A DNA stretch of 64,000 bases from a bacterium 1xD42-67. Its GTDB lineage: Bacteria > Bacillota > Clostridia > Oscillospirales > Oscillospiraceae. The notes beneath the pieces were generated by a model that saw only the letters and a list, made by a program, of their open reading frames with translations, made no database searches and had not been told where the DNA came from. The translations under genes and the position numbers were made by a program. Location of the stretch: contig RAYO01000005.1 in the NCBI GenBank assembly GCA_003612335.1, positions 124,001 through 188,000 of the forward strand, in the 5' to 3' direction. Of the stretch, positions 15,178 to 24,786 are shown one piece after another. The first letter of the stretch is position 1. Every line of letters starts with the position of its first letter.

Positions 15178-16274
15178 GCCTTATGGTCGATATATCCCTC
15201 GGCGCACAGCAGCTCGGCCAGGAGCACCCCGCCGCCGGCGGCGCCCCGGAGGGTGTTGTGGCTCAGGCCCACGAATTTGTAGTCGTACTGGGTGTCGGGG
15301 CGGAGCCGCCCAGCGGAGATGGCCATACCGCCCTCCAGATTCCGCTCCGTCTTGGCCTGGGGCCGATCCGGTTCCTCGAAGTAGTGGATGAACTGCTTGG
15401 GGGCAGAGGGGAGGTCCAACTCCTGGGCCCGGCCCTTGAAGGTCCGCCAGACCTCCTTGATCTGCTCCTCCGTGGGCTTTTTGCCCTCCTGGAAGCGGAC
15501 GAAGACGGCGGCAGTGTGGCCGTCGGACACCGGGACCCGCAGGCACTGGGCGGTGATAGCGGGGGAGGATGCCTTGACGATCTTATCGCCCTCGATATGG
15601 CCCCACACCTTCAGGGGCTCCTGCTCGCTCTTCTCCTCCTCGCCGCCGATGTAGGGGATCAGGTTGTCTACCATCTCGGGCCAGCGCTCGAAGGTCTTGC
15701 CGGCCCCGGAGATGGCCTGATAGGTGCAGGCCAGCACCTGATCGATCTCATAGCCCGCTTTCATCAGAGGGCCCAGCAGGGGAGCATAGCTCTGGATGGA
15801 ACAGTTGGACTTGACGGCGATGAACCCCCGCTGAGTGCCAAGACGCTGGCGCTGAGCATGGATGATCTGGATGTGCTCCGGGTTGAGCTCGGGCACCACC
15901 ATGGGCACATCATCGGTCCAGCGGTTGGCGGAGTTGTTGGAGATCACGGGACACTCGGCCTTGGCGTATCTCTCCTCCAAGGCACGGATCTCGTCCTTCT
16001 TCATGTCCACGGCGCAGAAGACGAAGTCCACCATAGCGGCGACCTTCTCCACATCGGCCTGGGCGTCCAGCACCACCAGGGACTTGGCCTCTTCCGGGAT
16101 GGGGGCCTTCATGGCCCAGCGGCCGGCCACAGCCTGTTCATAGGGCTTGCCGGCGGAGCGGGGGCTTGCCGCCAGAGCGGTGAGCTGGAACCAGGGGTGA
16201 CCTTCCATCAGGGTGACGAACCGCTGGCCCACCATGCCTGTTGCGCCGATGATGCCTACTTTATACTTTTCCAT
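15174..16274 (-). CDS. asd: Aspartate-semialdehyde dehydrogenase
   Basis: Makes aspartate semialdehyde from aspartyl phosphate with NADPH, feeding lysine, threonine and methionine. NADP loop GIIGATGMVGQRF at residues 7-19, nucleophile Cys158 in VKSNCSIQS, and His253 in PVSDGHTAAV. The 366-residue length and the SNCS(I/T) motif place it with the archaeal/fungal-like ASADH class. First gene after the lysine riboswitch; GGAGG precedes the ATG. The stop overlaps the next start. Confidence 0.95.
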   Translation of the reverse strand: MEKYKVGIIGATGMVGQRFVTLMEGHPWFQLTALAASPRSAGKPYEQAVAGRWAMKAPIPEEAKSLVVLDAQADVEKVAAMVDFVFCAVDMKKDEIRALEERYAKAECPVISNNSANRWTDDVPMVVPELNPEHIQIIHAQRQRLGTQRGFIAVKSNCSIQSYAPLLGPLMKAGYEIDQVLACTYQAISGAGKTFERWPEMVDNLIPYIGGEEEKSEQEPLKVWGHIEGDKIVKASSPAITAQCLRVPVSDGHTAAVFVRFQEGKKPTEEQIKEVWRTFKGRAQELDLPSAPKQFIHYFEEPDRPQAKTERNLEGGMAISAGRLRPDTQYDYKFVGLSHNTLRGAAGGGVLLAELLCAEGYIDHKA

Positions 16275-16357
16275 TCGAATCGACCTCCATGATCAGTCCA
16301 GGCCATTCTATGTCCTGGAACAAAAATAGATGAACCTGCCTGCCAGGTCTTGGGAAA

Positions 16358-16395
16358 TAAAAAAATAGATCAGCGGCTTTTCAAGCGGCTGATTT
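16358..16395 (-). terminator. Attenuator terminator of the lysine riboswitch
   Basis: On the minus strand ATCAGCCGCTT ... AAGCCGCTGAT (one C-C mismatch) around a tight loop, followed by CTATTTTTTTATTT. It lies between the aptamer and asd, the position expected for lysine-induced termination. Confidence 0.82.
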
Positions 16396-16449
16396 TGTAC
16401 TATAATGTCGGAGAGGCGTCCAGCCCCGCCGGCAAAATATCCACAAAAA

Positions 16450-16622
16450 CAGACAGCGCTCCATCAGCTCCCGCTGATGACAGTCGGCAGGCTGTTCGCC
16501 AGACGACCAGGGCCTGCCCCGCCGGTACAGGAGACCCTTCGGCGGCTCTCCCTTTCGGCATGGCTGGAACGGGGGACCGGCACCCTGACCATGCTTACTG
16601 ATGTAAGCCGCGACCTCTATCT
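16450..16622 (-). ncRNA. Lysine riboswitch (L-box) aptamer
   Basis: Read on the minus strand, the leader begins AGATAGAGGTCGCG. It continues through AGTAAGC, GCCGAAAGGGAGAGCCGCC and GAAGGG, then a GGCAGGCCCTGG arm, GACTGTCATCAGC and GGAGCGCTGTCTG. These match in order the conserved blocks of the Bacillus lysC leader (AGATAGAGGTGCG, GCTGAAAGGGGAGCGTCGCCGAAG, GGCTGTCA, GGAGGGCTATCT). Bound lysine is expected to favour the downstream terminator and so shut off asd, the unknown gene, dapA and dapB. The aptamer starts right at the predicted transcript start. Confidence 0.93.
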
Positions 16623-16629
16623 GTTCGAT

Positions 16630-16658
16630 ATCCTATCATGATTCCCGATAGGTGTCAA
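16630..16658 (-). promoter_or_regulatory. Promoter of the lysine operon
   Basis: Minus strand TTGACA (16653-16658), 17-base spacer, TAGGAT (16630-16635). The predicted start lies about 7 bases downstream, at the first conserved bases of the riboswitch. Confidence 0.88.
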
Positions 16659-16697
16659 TAGAGCAGGTCATAAGAATCAGAGAAATGGAGCATATCG

Positions 16698-18479
16698 ATG
16701 AAAAAAAGATCTATGCAGCTTGCCGCCGTGCTGCTGGCGGCCTGTCTGGCCCTCCCTCCGATGGGAGCTGCGGCTGCCAGCGGCGGCGGTGAGGTGATGA
16801 TTCGGGTGGGCCTGGCCTCCTCCAACGCCCATGTGCCCACTCCGGAGATGGAATCCGCCAATCTGGAGAACAACAACAGCCAGGGCTTTGGCTGGGGCTA
16901 CCGCTTCGGGTATCACGACGGGGATCTCGATTTCGTGGAGCTGGCCCGGACAGAGCGGGATACCATCTCCGTTTCTGTCCTGAAGACTCAGAACCTGCGC
17001 TATGACGGCAGCCGCTACACCTCCGACGGGAGCGGTGTCCTGGTGGGGTGCTACCACATCCAGATCCCAGGCGCCTTCGGTTCCTATGAGGAGGCTGCCC
17101 AAACGGCGGCCCAGTACAGCGGCGGCTTCGTCGCCTGGATCGACGGGGCCTATCAGGTCCGCACCGGTGCTTACGCAAGCAAGGAGGCGGCCGAGGCGGC
17201 CGGGATCGCCGGCACTGTGGTGGGCACCAGCTCCTACGGCATGAGCGTGGTCCAGACGGGCACAGACAGGATCCTCTTCCAGTACGACTGCGGCGAGGAC
17301 GGGCGGCTGTCCATCCAGCCCGACGTCACCGGGGCAGAGGAGACCCGCACCTGGTTCGACGGGTACAAATATCGGGGAGGCTTCCAGTACCACCGGCGCA
17401 CTGGGGGAGACCTCACGGTGGTCAATGTCCTGCCTCTGGAGGACTATGTGAACGGTGTGGTCTGCTATGAGATGGGGCGGGAGTGGCCCCTGGAGGCCCT
17501 GAAGGCCCAGGCCCTGTGTGCCCGCACCTACGTGCTGAAGAACCTGGGCAAGCACGACAGCTACGGCTTCGACATCTGCCCCTCTGCATCCTGTCAGGCC
17601 TACCACGGCATGGGCAGCAACAAGCCGGACTACGGCCCCAGCGAGACCAGTATGCAGGCGGTGGCCGAGACGGCGGGCCTGGTGGTCAAGTACAACGGCC
17701 GTCTGGCCGAGACCTTCTACTCCTCCAGCTTCGGCGGGGCCAGCGAGGACGCCAAGAACGTGTGGGGGACGGACACCGTCACAGAGCATCCCTACCTCCG
17801 GGGGGTAACAGACCCCTACGAGGCCGACGTGGACGACCGAAATCCCAGATCCCCCTGGACAGTACGCTACACGGCGGCCCAGCTGACCCAGCAGCTCCAG
17901 AACCAGGGCTTGGGGATAGGCACCTCTGTAAAAGGTCTGGAGCTGACCTATTCCCAGTTGGGCAATGTGATCCAGGCAGTGGTCCACTGGGCCAACGGAC
18001 AGAGCAGCACTATCAGTGCCAGCAACATCCGCAAACGGTTCGGAGTGGACGCCATCCGGTTCACCGTGAACGGGGCGGGGACCGGAGAGCCGGCGGACCC
18101 TGTCCAGCCCCCGGCTGGGGAGAGCATCGCCATCAACGGTGCAGAGACGGTGGACAGCCTGGAAGGCAAGTATACCATCTCCGGCTCGGGCACGGTATCC
18201 AAAGTGGGGGAGAGCCCCTATCTCATCTCGGGCGCCGGTGAGATCTCTCCCTTTGGCGCGGACGGGACGGGCAGCGAGGGCATCGGTCCTGACGTCCCGG
18301 TCCAGCCCGGGAGCGGGACGGTGACCGTCTCCGGCGATACCTACACCTTCAGCGGCGGCGGCTTCGGCCATCAGATCGGCATGAGCCAGTTCGGTGCCAA
18401 TGCTATGGCCCGCCGGGGCTTCACCTATGACGAGATCGTCACCTTCTATTTCCCTGGGGTCCAGATCCAAAAATACTGA
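16698..18479 (+). CDS. SpoIID/LytB domain protein, secreted
   Basis: A 593-residue exported protein. It has an N-terminal signal peptide ([26 protein letters not shown]), a middle part with a SPOR-like repeat region (about 130-175), then the SpoIID/LytB domain (about 240-460). That domain includes [32 protein letters not shown], where the Glu after GR fits the lytic transglycosylase glutamate. A late [19 protein letters not shown] motif is typical of the family C-terminus; about 100 Gly/Ser-rich residues are inserted between the two SpoIID blocks. SpoIID cuts glycan strands during engulfment. As a multi-domain relative, this could serve in spores or vegetative wall turnover. Confidence 0.9.
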   Translation: MKKRSMQLAAVLLAACLALPPMGAAAASGGGEVMIRVGLASSNAHVPTPEMESANLENNNSQGFGWGYRFGYHDGDLDFVELARTERDTISVSVLKTQNLRYDGSRYTSDGSGVLVGCYHIQIPGAFGSYEEAAQTAAQYSGGFVAWIDGAYQVRTGAYASKEAAEAAGIAGTVVGTSSYGMSVVQTGTDRILFQYDCGEDGRLSIQPDVTGAEETRTWFDGYKYRGGFQYHRRTGGDLTVVNVLPLEDYVNGVVCYEMGREWPLEALKAQALCARTYVLKNLGKHDSYGFDICPSASCQAYHGMGSNKPDYGPSETSMQAVAETAGLVVKYNGRLAETFYSSSFGGASEDAKNVWGTDTVTEHPYLRGVTDPYEADVDDRNPRSPWTVRYTAAQLTQQLQNQGLGIGTSVKGLELTYSQLGNVIQAVVHWANGQSSTISASNIRKRFGVDAIRFTVNGAGTGEPADPVQPPAGESIAINGAETVDSLEGKYTISGSGTVSKVGESPYLISGAGEISPFGADGTGSEGIGPDVPVQPGSGTVTVSGDTYTFSGGGFGHQIGMSQFGANAMARRGFTYDEIVTFYFPGVQIQKY

Positions 18480-18534
18480 TCCTGTCCCGCCCCGTCAGGG
18501 CGGAAGACTGAGAACGATAAGGATGGTCTGTCTA

Positions 18535-19557
18535 TTGAAAACTTCTGATTTCGACTTCCAGCTCCCGGAGGAGCTGATCGCCCAGACACCTCTGGAGCGG
18601 CGGGACACCTCCCGGCTGCTGACCTTGGATAAGCACAGCGGTGCGGTGGGCCACCATTATTTCTACGACCTGCCGGCCTTCCTGCGCCCGGGGGACTGTC
18701 TGGTCCTCAACGACTCCCGGGTGCTCCCCGCCCGCCTCATCGGCCGCCGCCCTACGGGAGGGACCTGTGAAGTGCTCCTCCTCATCGACAGAGGGGGAGA
18801 CCTGTGGGAATGTCTGGTCCGTCCGGGGCGAAAGCTAAGGACCGGGGCTCAGATCATTTTTGGAGACGGCCAGCTCACTGCTTCTGTGGAGGCGGAACTG
18901 GACGACGGCAAACGGGCGGTCCGATTCCACTACCAGGGGATCTTCCTGGAGATCCTGGAGCAGCTGGGCAAAATGCCCCTGCCGCCCTATATCAAGGCGG
19001 AGCTCCAGGACCAGGAGCGGTATCAGACCGTCTATTCCAGGGTGGTGGGCTCCGCCGCCGCCCCCACCGCCGGGCTCCATTTCACTCCGGAGCTGTTAGC
19101 GCAGATCCAAGGGATGGGCATAAAGGTGTGTTATGTCACGCTCCATGTGGGGTTGGGCACCTTCCGCCCGGTCAAGGCAGAGGACATCCAGGACCACGAG
19201 ATGCACTCGGAATTTTGCATGATCCCCCAGGAGACGGCTGATACCATCAACGAGACCAAGCAGAGCAGGGGACGGGTCATCTGTGTGGGCACCACCTCCT
19301 GCCGCACGGTGGAGAGCTTCGCGGCAGAGGATGGGACCATGTCGGAATGCTCTGGCTGGACCAATATCTTTATCTATCCCGGGTATAGATTCAAGGTGCT
19401 GGACGCCCTCATCACCAATTTCCACCTGCCCCAGTCCACCCTCATCATGCTGGTGTCTGCCCTAGCCGGCCGGGAGCACGTCCTGGACGCCTATGAGACG
19501 GCGGTGCGGGAGCGCTACCGATTCTTTTCCTTCGGGGACGCCATGATGATCTCGTGA
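18535..19557 (+). CDS. queA: S-adenosylmethionine:tRNA ribosyltransferase-isomerase
   Basis: Forms epoxyqueuosine in tRNA from preQ1-tRNA and SAM. The N-terminus [28 protein letters not shown] and the later [24 protein letters not shown] and [18 protein letters not shown] blocks are all diagnostic. TTG 18535 is the chosen start: it gives the standard MKTSDF opening and 340 residues, with AAGGATGG upstream. ATG 18523 is the alternative. It lies upstream of tgt, the earlier enzyme of the same pathway, with two small genes between. Confidence 0.94.
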   Translation: MKTSDFDFQLPEELIAQTPLERRDTSRLLTLDKHSGAVGHHYFYDLPAFLRPGDCLVLNDSRVLPARLIGRRPTGGTCEVLLLIDRGGDLWECLVRPGRKLRTGAQIIFGDGQLTASVEAELDDGKRAVRFHYQGIFLEILEQLGKMPLPPYIKAELQDQERYQTVYSRVVGSAAAPTAGLHFTPELLAQIQGMGIKVCYVTLHVGLGTFRPVKAEDIQDHEMHSEFCMIPQETADTINETKQSRGRVICVGTTSCRTVESFAAEDGTMSECSGWTNIFIYPGYRFKVLDALITNFHLPQSTLIMLVSALAGREHVLDAYETAVRERYRFFSFGDAMMIS

Positions 19558-19570
19558 AGGAGCGTGTAAG

Positions 19571-19825
19571 ATGGAACTGACCAAGCTGCCCAACATCGGC
19601 CCGGAACTGGCCCGGCTGCTGGACCAAGTGGAGATCCACGACTCGGAGGAGCTGAAGGAGCTGGGGGCCGAGATGGCCTGCCTGCGCATGAAAGCCCAAG
19701 GGCTGGACGTCTGCTTCCACAAGCTCACCGCTCTGGAGGGGGCGGTGCAAGGGGTGAAGAAGTCTCAGCTCGCCCCAGAGCGCAAGGCGGAGCTGCGGGC
19801 GTTTTTTGACGGCTTACCGAAATAA
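19571..19825 (+). CDS. TfoX C-terminal domain protein
   Basis: 84 residues matching only the C-terminal domain of TfoX/Sxy (LTKLPNIGPELARLLDQVEIHDSEEL, a helix-hairpin-helix-like helical unit). The N-terminal TfoX domain is absent. Stand-alone versions are common in Firmicutes; the role is unknown and a competence function should not be assumed. It starts 13 bases after queA with an AAGGAGCG site, so it is in the same transcript. Confidence 0.82.
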   Translation: MELTKLPNIGPELARLLDQVEIHDSEELKELGAEMACLRMKAQGLDVCFHKLTALEGAVQGVKKSQLAPERKAELRAFFDGLPK

Positions 19826-19849
19826 TAGTTTGCATTTGAGGAGCTCGAT

Positions 19850-20095
19850 ATGGGAAAAAATGTGATCTACAACGGCCAAGTCCTTACCTTGACACGCTTC
19901 TGGGCGGACCAGAGACCCTGCCTCTGGATCCACGACCCAAGCCAGGTCCATATGTCAAAAATGGAATTTGTGGGCGGGTATCCTAACGAGTACTGTATCT
20001 TCATTGAGAAATTATCCGCAGAAGAGCGGGCCAAGATCACTTTGATGGACGGCTCCCCGATCGATATCGAAAAAGAGATCGAGGCCCTTGGATAA
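19850..20095 (+). CDS. Hypothetical protein between queA and tgt
   Basis: 81 residues, soluble, unrecognised (features: TRFWADQRPCLWIHDP and EEIEALG-like acidic tail). RBS TGAGGAGC is good. It lies within an otherwise queuosine-related gene run, but no motif links it to that pathway, and it resembles the scattered small genes of the window in size. Confidence 0.55.
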   Translation: MGKNVIYNGQVLTLTRFWADQRPCLWIHDPSQVHMSKMEFVGGYPNEYCIFIEKLSAEERAKITLMDGSPIDIEKEIEALG

Positions 20096-20124
20096 GAACT
20101 ATATTAAAATAAAGGAGTTTTTAC

Positions 20125-21258
20125 GTGTTTGAGCTTTTGAAACAAGAGGGGAGAGCCCGGCGGGGGATATTCACCTGCACCCACGGGGTGGTCCAGACCC
20201 CTGTATTCATGAACGTGGGCACCCAGGGGGCGATCAAGGGTGCGGTGTCCGCCCACGATCTGAAGGAGATCGGCTGTCAGGTGGAGCTCTCCAACACCTA
20301 CCACCTCCATCTGCGTCCCGGGGACGCTGTCATCCGTCAGATGGGCGGGCTCCACAAGTTCATGGGCTGGAACGGCCCCATGCTCACCGACAGCGGCGGA
20401 TTCCAGGTCTTCTCCCTGTCCGGCCTGCGGAAGATCTCAGAGGAGGGGGTCACCTTCGCCTCCCATATCGACGGCCGGCGGATCTTCATGGGTCCGGAGG
20501 AGTCCATGCAGATCCAGTCCAACCTGGGCAGCGACATCGCTATGGCTTTTGACGAGTGCGTAGAGAACCCGTCCCCCTATGAGTACGTGAAGGCGTCCTG
20601 CGAGCGGACAGCCCGGTGGCTGGAGCGCTGTGTGGCAAAGCATGACAAGCTCAATAGCCTGTCAGATACCGTGGACCCTCAGCAACAGCTCTTTGGTATC
20701 GATCAGGGTGGGACCTACGCCGACCTGCGGGTGTGGCACATGAAGGAGATCGCCAAGCTGGACTGTGACGGCTACGCCATCGGCGGCCTGGCGGTGGGAG
20801 AGCCCACCCAGGTGATGTATGACATCATCGATGCAGTTGAACCCTTTATGCCAAAGGACAAGCCCCGGTATCTGATGGGGGTAGGCACCCCCTCCAATAT
20901 CATCGAGGGGGTGGCCCGCGGCATCGACTTCTTCGACTGCGTCATGCCCGCCCGGAACGCCCGCCACGGCAAGCTGTACACCTGGCAGGGGACCATCAAC
21001 ATCAAGAACGAGAAGTACAAGCTGGACCCCCGGCCCATCGATCCCACCTGTGATTGTCCCGCCTGCAGGTCCTTTTCCCGGGCCTATCTGCGCCACCTGC
21101 TGACGGCGGGGGAGATGCTGGCGATGCGCCTAGCGGTGCTCCACAACCTCCACTTCTATAACGAACTGATGGCACGGATCCGGGAGAGCATCGACAGCGG
21201 CACCTTCGAGGACTTCCGGACCAAGTATTCCGGCTTGCTGGACCGGCCGGCCCTGTAG
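20125..21258 (+). CDS. tgt: tRNA-guanine transglycosylase
   Basis: Exchanges guanine-34 of GUN-anticodon tRNAs for preQ1. Asp89 in MLTDSGGFQVFSL is the conserved acid; DFFDCVMPARNARHG holds the nucleophile region. The zinc site is Cys309, Cys311, Cys314 and His340. 377 residues is the family size. Translation begins at GTG 20125 with AAAGGAG upstream; MFELLKQEGRARRG matches other Tgt starts. Confidence 0.97.
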   Translation: MFELLKQEGRARRGIFTCTHGVVQTPVFMNVGTQGAIKGAVSAHDLKEIGCQVELSNTYHLHLRPGDAVIRQMGGLHKFMGWNGPMLTDSGGFQVFSLSGLRKISEEGVTFASHIDGRRIFMGPEESMQIQSNLGSDIAMAFDECVENPSPYEYVKASCERTARWLERCVAKHDKLNSLSDTVDPQQQLFGIDQGGTYADLRVWHMKEIAKLDCDGYAIGGLAVGEPTQVMYDIIDAVEPFMPKDKPRYLMGVGTPSNIIEGVARGIDFFDCVMPARNARHGKLYTWQGTINIKNEKYKLDPRPIDPTCDCPACRSFSRAYLRHLLTAGEMLAMRLAVLHNLHFYNELMARIRESIDSGTFEDFRTKYSGLLDRPAL

Positions 21259-21302
21259 CGGTGCACAATGCCCATCCGGCGGATAAAATTTCCCAAAAGG
21301 GC

Positions 21303-21331
21303 TTGTCAACTGGGGAAATATCCGTTATAAT
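21303..21331 (+). promoter_or_regulatory. Promoter of yajC
   Basis: TTGTCA (21303-21308), 17-base spacer, TATAAT (21326-21331), 58 bases before the yajC start. It shows that yajC can be transcribed apart from tgt. Confidence 0.85.
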
Positions 21332-21388
21332 ATTTTTCACTGTGTCAAATGACATAATGATCTTACAGTAGTTTTGGAGGAAAGTTTT

Positions 21389-21661
21389 ATGGATTTCGCA
21401 TTGATGATCGTGTTGATGTTCGCTATGGTGTACTTCCTCATGATCCGTCCTGAGAACAAGCGGAAGAAGGAGGCCCAGAACCTGCGCGATTCCCTGAAGG
21501 TGGGAGATGTCATCACTACCATCGGCGGTATCGTGGGCACGATCTGTAAGGTGGATGAGAGCACGATCGTTATCGAGACCAGTGCTGACCGGGTGCGTAT
21601 CGAGTTCACAAAGTGGGCTGTGTCTACCAAAAACGTCTCCGCATCTGAGCCCGTCAAGTAA
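21389..21661 (+). CDS. yajC: Preprotein translocase accessory subunit YajC
   Basis: Small single-pass membrane protein that associates with SecDF-YidC and SecYEG. 90 residues: membrane segment about 2-20 (ALMIVLMFAMVYFLMIRP), a basic stretch, then the conserved LRDSLKVGDVITTIGGIVGTI core. ATG 21389 is favoured by TTGGAGGAAAG upstream; an in-frame codon at 21374 would overlap that site. secD/secF are not in the window. Confidence 0.93.
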   Translation: MDFALMIVLMFAMVYFLMIRPENKRKKEAQNLRDSLKVGDVITTIGGIVGTICKVDESTIVIETSADRVRIEFTKWAVSTKNVSASEPVK

Positions 21662-21730
21662 ATTAAGACCAGGCATGTCTTTCACCCTTCCCGCATAGGT
21701 TTTATCAGACCGTGGGGGAGGGTGTTTTTT

Positions 21731-22147
21731 ATGAAGAAGAAGGAGCGTCGCACGGAGGAGATGGGCAGCCAGTGGCTCAACGCCATGTGTGAGGTGCTCA
21801 AGGGGGGCGTACTGGCTGGGGTGACTACGATCCTGGCGCTTTTGGTGTGTGCAGTGCTGGTCTCGGCGGGGATGCTGCCGGTGAGCGGGATGTATGGGGC
21901 GGTACTGGCCGTCTGCATCTTAGGCGCACTGGTGGGCGGGACTTGGGCCGTCCGGCAGGTGAGAGGCCGCTCTCTGCTGGTGGGCCTGGGCACAGGGACC
22001 GTGTTGTTCCTGCTGCTGCTCACCGCAGGGCTCATCGCCTATGAGGGGACCTCCGTTGCCAACGGCGGAGCTGGGATCTTGAGCGCCTGCCTGTGCGGCG
22101 GAGCGATTCCGGGCCTGTTGGGAAGGAAGCACAAGAAAAGACGATGA
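21731..22147 (+). CDS. TIGR04086-type membrane protein
   Basis: 138 residues with four predicted membrane helices (about 25-47, 53-73, 83-103 and 112-130) and a basic C-terminus. The size, four-helix pattern and place after yajC fit the Firmicutes family TIGR04086; this assignment is by pattern, not search. ATG 21731 follows GGGAGGGTG at good spacing. Function unknown. Confidence 0.7.
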   Translation: MKKKERRTEEMGSQWLNAMCEVLKGGVLAGVTTILALLVCAVLVSAGMLPVSGMYGAVLAVCILGALVGGTWAVRQVRGRSLLVGLGTGTVLFLLLLTAGLIAYEGTSVANGGAGILSACLCGGAIPGLLGRKHKKRR

Positions 22148-22219
22148 GGATCGAATGCGGTCTGCGGCGGAGAAGCGTGACCGCTGCTCTGTCCGTCTAT
22201 CTCAGACTGGAAACGATAG

Positions 22220-22260
22220 ACAGACCAGCCGGATGGGAATGGTCCATCCGGCTGGTCTGT
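22220..22260. terminator. Strong bidirectional hairpin between convergent genes
   Basis: 17-bp perfect stem ACAGACCAGCCGGATGG with a 7-base loop, sited between the convergent membrane-protein genes ending at 22147 and 22284. T-rich only weakly (TTCGTTCG), but the position makes terminator function likely. Confidence 0.7.
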
Positions 22261-22283
22261 TCGTTCGTGGCCGATATGCCTTA

Positions 22284-23399
22284 TCACTCCTGCGATATCT
22301 TTGGACCATAATAGTTGACCAGAAGGTCCACACAGGCCCCATAGGAGCGGATGCCCAAGTCCTGACCGTTGCTCTTCAGGAAAGAGTCGTATACATCTCC
22401 GGCCACATCCTCCACAGGGGAAGCCAGCGCGTTCCAGTAGGCGATATTGTCGTTCCAGTCGATGGACAGCTCCTGATCCAAGTACTGTTCGGCGATTCGA
22501 TTCCAGGCGTCTGGAGAGGCGGACCACAGGGCATTGCTCAGGCTGATCAGCCCCATGAGATATCCGGAGTATTGGAACACTGGGTCATCACAGGAGATGC
22601 AGGCGGAGATCCCCACGAAATTAGCTTCCAACTCGGAAGAGACCATGCGCTGGTGAGCCATCTCATGCCCGATGGTGGAGGGCAGCAGACAGGCGGGGGC
22701 ATCCACGTTCACGTTGGCCTCTCCGGTGAAGGGGAAATAGATCCCAGTAAAGCCAAGGATGCTTTGCAGTCTAGAGCAGAGCAAGGGTTTTGCCCTTACA
22801 GGTTCGACGTCCAGAGAAGGGAAGCGCTGGGCGATATCGCGGTAGATCCCAGTCCCCCGGGCGAAACAGCTGGACAGATCCTCGGCGAAGTGTCCCTCTG
22901 GATCTCTGGTCATCTGGGGGGCCAGAGCGGCGGCACGCTGGGCAAAATGCTCAGTGACGGCGGCCAGTTCCTCCACTGAGTATGGACCGGTCTCCAGTCC
23001 CTCCCGCTGAGCGAAGGAGGGGACATAATAGGCGGCGTTCCACAGCCAGCACAGCCCTGCCCACAGCCACAGCCAGACTGCGGTCAGGGCCAGCAGCCGC
23101 CGCAGACAGGGGAGAAGCGCTCTCTGGCGGAAGACCAGCACTGCCGTCCGCACCAGCCAGATGACACATCCAGTGAGGAACAGGGCTGTGAGGACCTCTG
23201 CCACGGAAAAGGGGAAGAGGGACCACAGCCTGCCTAAAGCCTGCTCAAGGGGGGCCATGACGCCGAAGACCCAGGCAGACATGAGGTCCTGACTGCTTTT
23301 CAGGCTCTGGAACAGGATCACCAGCGCCAGAGGGACAGTGAGACATCCTGACAAGATCCATGTCCGGCTGGATATCGAGAGCTTTCGTTTGGTCTTCAT
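22284..23399 (-). CDS. DUF3810 membrane metallopeptidase-like protein
   Basis: 371 residues with three N-terminal membrane segments (about 13-31, 68-90 and 103-122). A large domain follows that contains IGHEMAHQRM with His245, Glu246 and His249, and SELEANFVG with Glu257. HExxH plus a downstream Glu is the zincin arrangement. This matches DUF3810. The domain is predicted to lie on one face of the membrane; the substrate is unknown. ATG 23399 is preceded by GGAGG; further upstream in-frame ATGs overlap the neighbouring gene. Confidence 0.85.
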   Translation of the reverse strand: MKTKRKLSISSRTWILSGCLTVPLALVILFQSLKSSQDLMSAWVFGVMAPLEQALGRLWSLFPFSVAEVLTALFLTGCVIWLVRTAVLVFRQRALLPCLRRLLALTAVWLWLWAGLCWLWNAAYYVPSFAQREGLETGPYSVEELAAVTEHFAQRAAALAPQMTRDPEGHFAEDLSSCFARGTGIYRDIAQRFPSLDVEPVRAKPLLCSRLQSILGFTGIYFPFTGEANVNVDAPACLLPSTIGHEMAHQRMVSSELEANFVGISACISCDDPVFQYSGYLMGLISLSNALWSASPDAWNRIAEQYLDQELSIDWNDNIAYWNALASPVEDVAGDVYDSFLKSNGQDLGIRSYGACVDLLVNYYGPKISQE

Positions 23400-23434
23400 G
23401 GAGCCTCCTTTTTGCAGATAAGTGAAGAGCAGTA

Positions 23435-24616
23435 CTACTTGAGGACCACGGGGCTGGTGGTCCACTCCAGCCCGGCGGGCCGCGGGGTAGGGAAACAGAG
23501 GGCGAACAGGTCCGTGAAGCGCTCCTCCAGGGCAAAGAGCGCCTGAGCCTCAGGGGAGAAGCGGTGAAAGGTCCTGTCGTGGATGTGGGCCGACTTCACG
23601 AAGAACGGCAGAGAGGCTCTAGAGGCCATCTCTCTCAAAAGAGCCTGTCCCCGTTGGTCGAAGCCCAGCACCCGGATATAGGGGGGAGAGGTAGGGATAT
23701 CCTCCTTCCGCAGGCCCAGCAGTGCGCACAGGGCCAGCCGCCGCACCCGGGAATGCGTATAGGTGCGGGTCTTGGTCAAAGCATACAGCTCCTCCAGGTC
23801 AGCCGTCTGCCGGGCGGCATGCAGCAGACGGGCGGCCAGACCGTCTCCGCCGCCGGGGAGGGCCTCCGCCTCCTTTTGTGTCATAGAGCGCAGCCGGGCG
23901 ATAAGGGCCCGTCCGCACCACTTCAAGTCGGCGGGCTCTCCCTTCCAGAGCAAGGATAGGAAAGGGGAGATACTTGTCACGTCTCCCGCTTTGAGAGACT
24001 GGCGCAGGAGAGAGGCGGAGACGAATCCGTCCAGCGCTGCCCCGCTGTCATGTCCCGCTCCCCGGCGGAGGACCGTGACCGCCTCCATCTCCGGAGGCAG
24101 GAAGCGCAGGTACTCCACCCCCAGATTGTTGTTGGGCGTGTCCAGCAGAGCGGCAGTCTCCTCTCCCAGCAGTCTGGCTGCGGCCTGACGGCGGCACTGG
24201 GCAAAGGATCTTTTCGGTCCCAGCTCCTGGCGCAGGGCCTGGGAGAACTGGGGACCGTTGAGGCATCGGGCCAGTTTCCAAAGGGGAGCGGTCTCTCCGC
24301 TCTCACTGCCGAAGGAGAGGACATCCACCACACCTGTGGCCGCCAAGATGGATATGGCCCCTTTGGCAAAACCCTCCGCGGAGGAGACGGCCCACACGGT
24401 GGGCAGCTCCAGCACCAGGTCCGCTCCTCCGGCCAGGGCCATCCGGGCCCTGGTCCACTTGTCGGTGACAGCGCAGGAGCCCCTCTGGACCCAATTCCCG
24501 CTCATCACAGCCACTACGGCAGAGCCTTCTCCCAGGAGCCGTCTGGTCTGGGCGATATGCCAAGCGTGCCCGGTATGGAAGGGGTCATATTCCGCAACGA
24601 TCCCGATGGTCTTCAA
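23435..24616 (-). CDS. tmcAL: tRNA(Met) cytidine acetate ligase (TmcAL, YlbM-like)
   Basis: ATP-dependent ligation of acetate to C34 of elongator tRNA-Met. The nucleotidyltransferase motif VAEYDPFHTGHAWH lies at about residues 8-21, followed by VVAVMSGNWVQRG and ADLVLELPTVWAVSSAEGFA, all characteristic. TTG 24616 is the start: KTIGIVAEYDPFHTGH is the standard N-terminus and CAGGAGG precedes it. 393 residues is usual. It lies divergent to acetate kinase; use of acetate as substrate makes this neighbourhood, common in clostridia, sensible. Confidence 0.93.
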   Translation of the reverse strand: MKTIGIVAEYDPFHTGHAWHIAQTRRLLGEGSAVVAVMSGNWVQRGSCAVTDKWTRARMALAGGADLVLELPTVWAVSSAEGFAKGAISILAATGVVDVLSFGSESGETAPLWKLARCLNGPQFSQALRQELGPKRSFAQCRRQAAARLLGEETAALLDTPNNNLGVEYLRFLPPEMEAVTVLRRGAGHDSGAALDGFVSASLLRQSLKAGDVTSISPFLSLLWKGEPADLKWCGRALIARLRSMTQKEAEALPGGGDGLAARLLHAARQTADLEELYALTKTRTYTHSRVRRLALCALLGLRKEDIPTSPPYIRVLGFDQRGQALLREMASRASLPFFVKSAHIHDRTFHRFSPEAQALFALEERFTDLFALCFPTPRPAGLEWTTSPVVLK

Positions 24617-24662
24617 AGGCGGCCCTCCTGAAAAATTAAATGGAAGAAAAATAAAAAAGAGG

Positions 24663-24691
24663 TTGTCCAAATAGGAAAAAAGCGTTAGAAT
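24663..24691 (+). promoter_or_regulatory. Promoter of ackA
   Basis: TTGTCC (24663-24668), 17-base spacer, TAGAAT (24686-24691), followed by a leader of about 90 bases. The 5' part overlaps the upstream region of the divergent tmcAL. Confidence 0.7.
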
Positions 24692-24786
24692 AGAGGCATC
24701 GGCCGGGCCGCCTCCATCCTGTCCCATTGTAATACATTCTCCGGCGGGAGGCAACCCAAATTTGATTTGAGAAGGAGACGATTCCC

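Noticed and set aside
16383-16406. Plus-strand TATAAT with TTTTCA upstream as a promoter for the SpoIID gene
   Set aside because: It overlaps the terminator/aptamer junction of the minus-strand lysine riboswitch and is nearly 300 bases from the gene; the match is explained by the riboswitch terminator sequence.
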